Below are positions 42,784-45,351 of a stretch of DNA of 45,351 nt, piece after piece. Location of the stretch: positions 1 to 45,351 of the forward strand of contig NZ_LGHK01000035.1 in the NCBI RefSeq assembly GCF_001908235.1, written 5' to 3'. Position numbers and translations under genes: made by a program. The DNA comes from Bradyrhizobium sp. NAS96.2. GTDB taxonomy: Bacteria > Pseudomonadota > Alphaproteobacteria > Rhizobiales > Xanthobacteraceae. The notes under the pieces are model-generated. The model saw nothing but the letters and a program-made list of their open reading frames with translations. It was not told the origin of the DNA and ran no database searches. How positions within the stretch are numbered: the first letter of the stretch is position 1; every line of letters starts with the position of its first letter.

Positions 42784-45057
42784 TCACTCGGTGTAGCCAT
42801 ATCGTCCATAGTGCGAGTTGTAATAGTAATTCTTGCCGCCGTAGCCGCTGTAGCGGCTCATCGCGGCGATATCGGCCTTGTTGAGCACGACGCCGAGCAG
42901 GTTCTCGTTGACCGCCCGCGCACTGCGCAGCGCGCGCTCGACCACCTGCACCTGGGTCTTGCCCCACTCCACGATGAAGACGAAGGAATCCACGAAGTGC
43001 GCGGTGATGCGGACATCGACCACCGGCGTCAGCGGCGGGAAATCGACGATCACGTAATCGTAATGGCCGCGGACCCCGTCGATGAAATCCTTCATCTGGT
43101 CGGAGGCCAGCACCTCGTGCGAATGCGCGATGCGCGACCGCGTGGCGCCCGGCAGGAAGGCAAGGCCGGTCTCCGGATCGCGCCACAGCGTGTCATGCAA
43201 GGTCGCATTGTTCGACAGCACGTCGAGAATCCCGCGCTCGGCGTTGGCGGCAACCTTGCGGCTGAGCGAGGGATTGCGCAGGTCGCAATCGACCAGCAGC
43301 ACGCGCGCTCCGCTCTGGGCGACCAGTTGCGCGAACACGAAGGCCAGCGTCGACTTGCCCTCGTTGGGCAGCGCCGAGGTCAGGCCAAGGATTTTTGACG
43401 GCTTGGTGACATTGAGGTCGGCATTGACCTTGATCGAGCGGATCGCTTCCGAGAAGCGCGAGAAAGGCGCATCGATCGCCGCCCACAGCACCGGCTCGTC
43501 GCCGCGCTGGATCGTGCGCGGCCTGACCGGCAGGTTGGGACGTCCGGTCACCGGTGCCTTGAGGTGGCTTGGCGAGACGCGGGGAACGATGGCGACGCAA
43601 TCGGCGTCGAGGATCGTCTCGACCATTTCAGCGGTGCGGAACACCCGGTCATAGAGGTCGCGCAGCACGCCGAGCCCGAGCCCGGCGATCAAGCCGCCGA
43701 GCGTCGAGAGCGCCAGCACGACCAGGGTCTGCGGATGGCTCTTGCTCAGCGGGCGCGAGGCACGGGTGATGACCCGCGCCTCGCTGACCGGGAACGACTG
43801 CTGCTGCACGTTTTCCATGTAGCGCTGCAGGAAATTGTCGTAGAGCGAGCGATAGGTCTGGGCCGAGCTCTCGAGCTCGCGCAGCGTGACCTGCGCCTGG
43901 TTGGTGGACTGCGACTGCGACACCGAATCGTTCACGGCGCGCTCGATCTCGTTCTGGCGCTGCACGGCGATCGCATAGTCGCTCTTGTAGCTCTCCGCGA
44001 GCCGCTTCAATTCGTCGATGATCGACGACTGGATCTCGCGCATCTGGTTGCGCAGATTGACGGCGGCCAGGTGATTGTAGCCATAGCGCGACGACCAGTC
44101 GGCCTCGCGGTTGGCCAGCTCGAGATATTGCGAGCGCAGCTTGGTGATGACCTGGTTGTTCAGCGTATCGGCGACCGTGGCATCGGGAACGCCGCCCTTC
44201 ACGACAGCCTCGATGCGGTCGAGCTTGGCCTTGGCGTCGGTAACCTGCGACTTCACATGGACCAGCTGCGTATTGAGTTCGCCGAGCTGCTGCTCGTTGA
44301 GCAGCTTGCCGCTGGAGGTGACGATGTTGTTGGTCTTCTTGTAGTCGAGCACCGCGCGCTCGGCATTGGATGCCTGCGTGCGTAGCTCCTTGATGCGGTC
44401 CTGCAGCCAGGCGCTGGCGCGGCGCGTCGCCTGATACTTGGAATCGAGCTGGTCGACGATGTAGGCGTCGGCGACGGCGTTGGCGATCTGCGCCGCGCGC
44501 TCCGGATCGAGCGAGCGGAAGCTGACCTCGATCACATAGGTCATGCCGCGGCGGCGGACGTCGAGCTGCTTCTGGAAGGCGCGCACCGCACGCCGGGTCC
44601 GGTCGAACTCGTTGGGCGGCGCACTGCCGGCAAGCAGGCCAGACACGAAATCCAGCACCGCGCCCGCCGCACCGGCCCTGGAGCCGATGAATTCCGGATC
44701 CTCGTTGAGCTTGAGATCGCGGATCACCGCGAGCGCCACGTTCTCCGACTTGAGGATTTCGACCTGGCTCTCGACCGCGGAGGAATCCACCGGGACGTCA
44801 TTTGCCGGCGATTGCTGCTGGAAGGCCTGGAATTTGTGCGTGTCGATGATCATCGTGGCAAGCGCGGTATAGCTCGGCGCCGCCGTCATCAAATAGCAGA
44901 TGCCGCCGAACAGGCACAGGCCAGCCGTCCCGAGGATCACCCAATACTGCCGGAGCAGATAGGTGACGAAGGCGTCGAAGGTTTCCGCCAGCGACGGCAA
45001 TTCGGCCGGACGATTTCTCAGATCGACAGACGGCGGAATCTGGTTGCGCTGAAGCAT
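42784..45057 (-). CDS. wzc: Wzc-type polysaccharide co-polymerase and tyrosine kinase
   Basis: The 757-residue protein combines a chain-length regulator and a BY-kinase. The first membrane helix is about 38-58 (YWVILGTAGLCLFGGICYLM). A periplasmic region with coiled coils (about 200-390) follows, then a second helix (about 443-465, PQTLVVLALSTLGGLIAGLG). The cytosolic kinase has Walker A SALPNEGKST (561-570), Walker A' VLLVDCDLR (586-594) and Walker B VIVDFPPLT. The tail has a tyrosine cluster (YSGYGGKNYYYNSHYGRYGY), the autophosphorylation sites. The RBS is AGGA with ATG at 45057. It is the first clear gene of an eight-gene operon; its role is to control chain length and export. Confidence 0.95.
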   Translation of the reverse strand: MLQRNQIPPSVDLRNRPAELPSLAETFDAFVTYLLRQYWVILGTAGLCLFGGICYLMTAAPSYTALATMIIDTHKFQAFQQQSPANDVPVDSSAVESQVEILKSENVALAVIRDLKLNEDPEFIGSRAGAAGAVLDFVSGLLAGSAPPNEFDRTRRAVRAFQKQLDVRRRGMTYVIEVSFRSLDPERAAQIANAVADAYIVDQLDSKYQATRRASAWLQDRIKELRTQASNAERAVLDYKKTNNIVTSSGKLLNEQQLGELNTQLVHVKSQVTDAKAKLDRIEAVVKGGVPDATVADTLNNQVITKLRSQYLELANREADWSSRYGYNHLAAVNLRNQMREIQSSIIDELKRLAESYKSDYAIAVQRQNEIERAVNDSVSQSQSTNQAQVTLRELESSAQTYRSLYDNFLQRYMENVQQQSFPVSEARVITRASRPLSKSHPQTLVVLALSTLGGLIAGLGLGVLRDLYDRVFRTAEMVETILDADCVAIVPRVSPSHLKAPVTGRPNLPVRPRTIQRGDEPVLWAAIDAPFSRFSEAIRSIKVNADLNVTKPSKILGLTSALPNEGKSTLAFVFAQLVAQSGARVLLVDCDLRNPSLSRKVAANAERGILDVLSNNATLHDTLWRDPETGLAFLPGATRSRIAHSHEVLASDQMKDFIDGVRGHYDYVIVDFPPLTPVVDVRITAHFVDSFVFIVEWGKTQVQVVERALRSARAVNENLLGVVLNKADIAAMSRYSGYGGKNYYYNSHYGRYGYTE

Positions 45058-45186
45058 CTCGTCCTATCGCCGCGCCGGCAGGCTGGTGCCTGCCCGCGCG
45101 CCCTCCAACGGCATCGGGAAGCGTCCCGCCGCCGACATCGAAGTGCATTGCTGCAGAGAGTTCTCCATTGGCGACCGGAAGCCCGC
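45058..45186. other. Gap upstream of wzc
   Basis: This 129-base gap is GC-rich with no recognised promoter. It separates wzc from an open frame running off the right edge. Whether the operon promoter is here or further upstream is not visible. Confidence 0.3.
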
Positions 45187-45351
45187 TCAGGGAGTCACTG
45201 TTGAAATGAGCGTGGTGCCGGTGCCCGTGGCCGTCCCCGTCGTCGTGTTACCCGAACTGCTGACCGACGAGGTGAAGCTGAATATGCCGGTGTTCACGCT
45301 GTTGCCGCCGATCGCCTCGAGGGCGCCGCCTCCGGCGCCGGCGGCGCCGAT
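45187..45351 (-). CDS. C-terminal fragment of an unknown Gly/Thr-rich protein (cut by window edge)
   Basis: The frame is open from the right edge to a TGA at 45187-45189, giving 54 residues. They are Gly/Ala-rich at first (GAAGAGGGALEAIGG) and then Ser/Thr-rich (FTSSVSSSGNTTTGTATG). The end LISTVTP is unusual. This could be the tail of a surface or secreted repeat protein upstream of wzc on the same strand. With so few residues, a chance open frame cannot be excluded. Confidence 0.4.
   Translation of the reverse strand: MGAAGAGGGALEAIGGNSVNTGIFSFTSSVSSSGNTTTGTATGTGTTLISTVTP

Overview
The window looks like an exopolysaccharide / surface-polysaccharide locus of an alphaproteobacterium, most likely Bradyrhizobium or a close relative. 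This rests on the high GC content, the codon use, the gene families and the tight gene packing; no rRNA or other taxonomic marker is present, so the genus is an inference. I recognise 34 protein genes, one cut by each window edge. I see no tRNA, rRNA, CRISPR array, insertion sequence or phage gene.

Layout. (1) 1-2793: the end of a glycosyltransferase-like protein and a large modular GT2 enzyme, converging with overlapping ends. (2) 3021-8009: sugar-nucleotide supply, with UDP-glucose dehydrogenase (ugd) followed by a clear terminator, then rfbDC and rfbAB (dTDP-L-rhamnose) diverging from a shared regulatory gap. (3) 8175-14798: a small methyltransferase-fold protein, a TPR-linked glycosyltransferase, a Tat-exported GH99/WbsX-like protein, a GT2 and a large cytosolic WbsX-like protein. 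(4) 15126-25236: a type I secretion cassette (ABC exporter with an inactivated C39-like domain, HlyD adaptor, 17-repeat Sel1 protein), a methyltransferase and two paralogous RTX proteins. (5) 25908-32579: GT4, heparinase II/III-family protein and a two-domain oxidoreductase as an overlapping operon, then a GH39/GH5-like secreted or membrane-anchored hydrolase. (6) 32697-36149: GT4, GDP-mannose 6-dehydrogenase and a methyltransferase on the plus strand. (7) 36171-45057: an eight-gene minus-strand operon with Wzc-type tyrosine kinase, a hypothetical envelope protein, three methyltransferases, GT4, an O-antigen ligase/polymerase and a flippase.

How the genes fit together (inference). dTDP-rhamnose, UDP-glucuronate and GDP-mannuronate are made here. 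Several GTs build a methylated acidic repeat unit; the flippase, Wzy/WaaL-like protein and Wzc move and polymerise it. The lyase/hydrolase-type enzymes would trim or release it, and the RTX proteins with their own exporter would be calcium-binding partners on the surface or in the matrix. The outer-membrane channel (Wza or TolC type) and an initiating sugar-phosphate transferase are not in the window.
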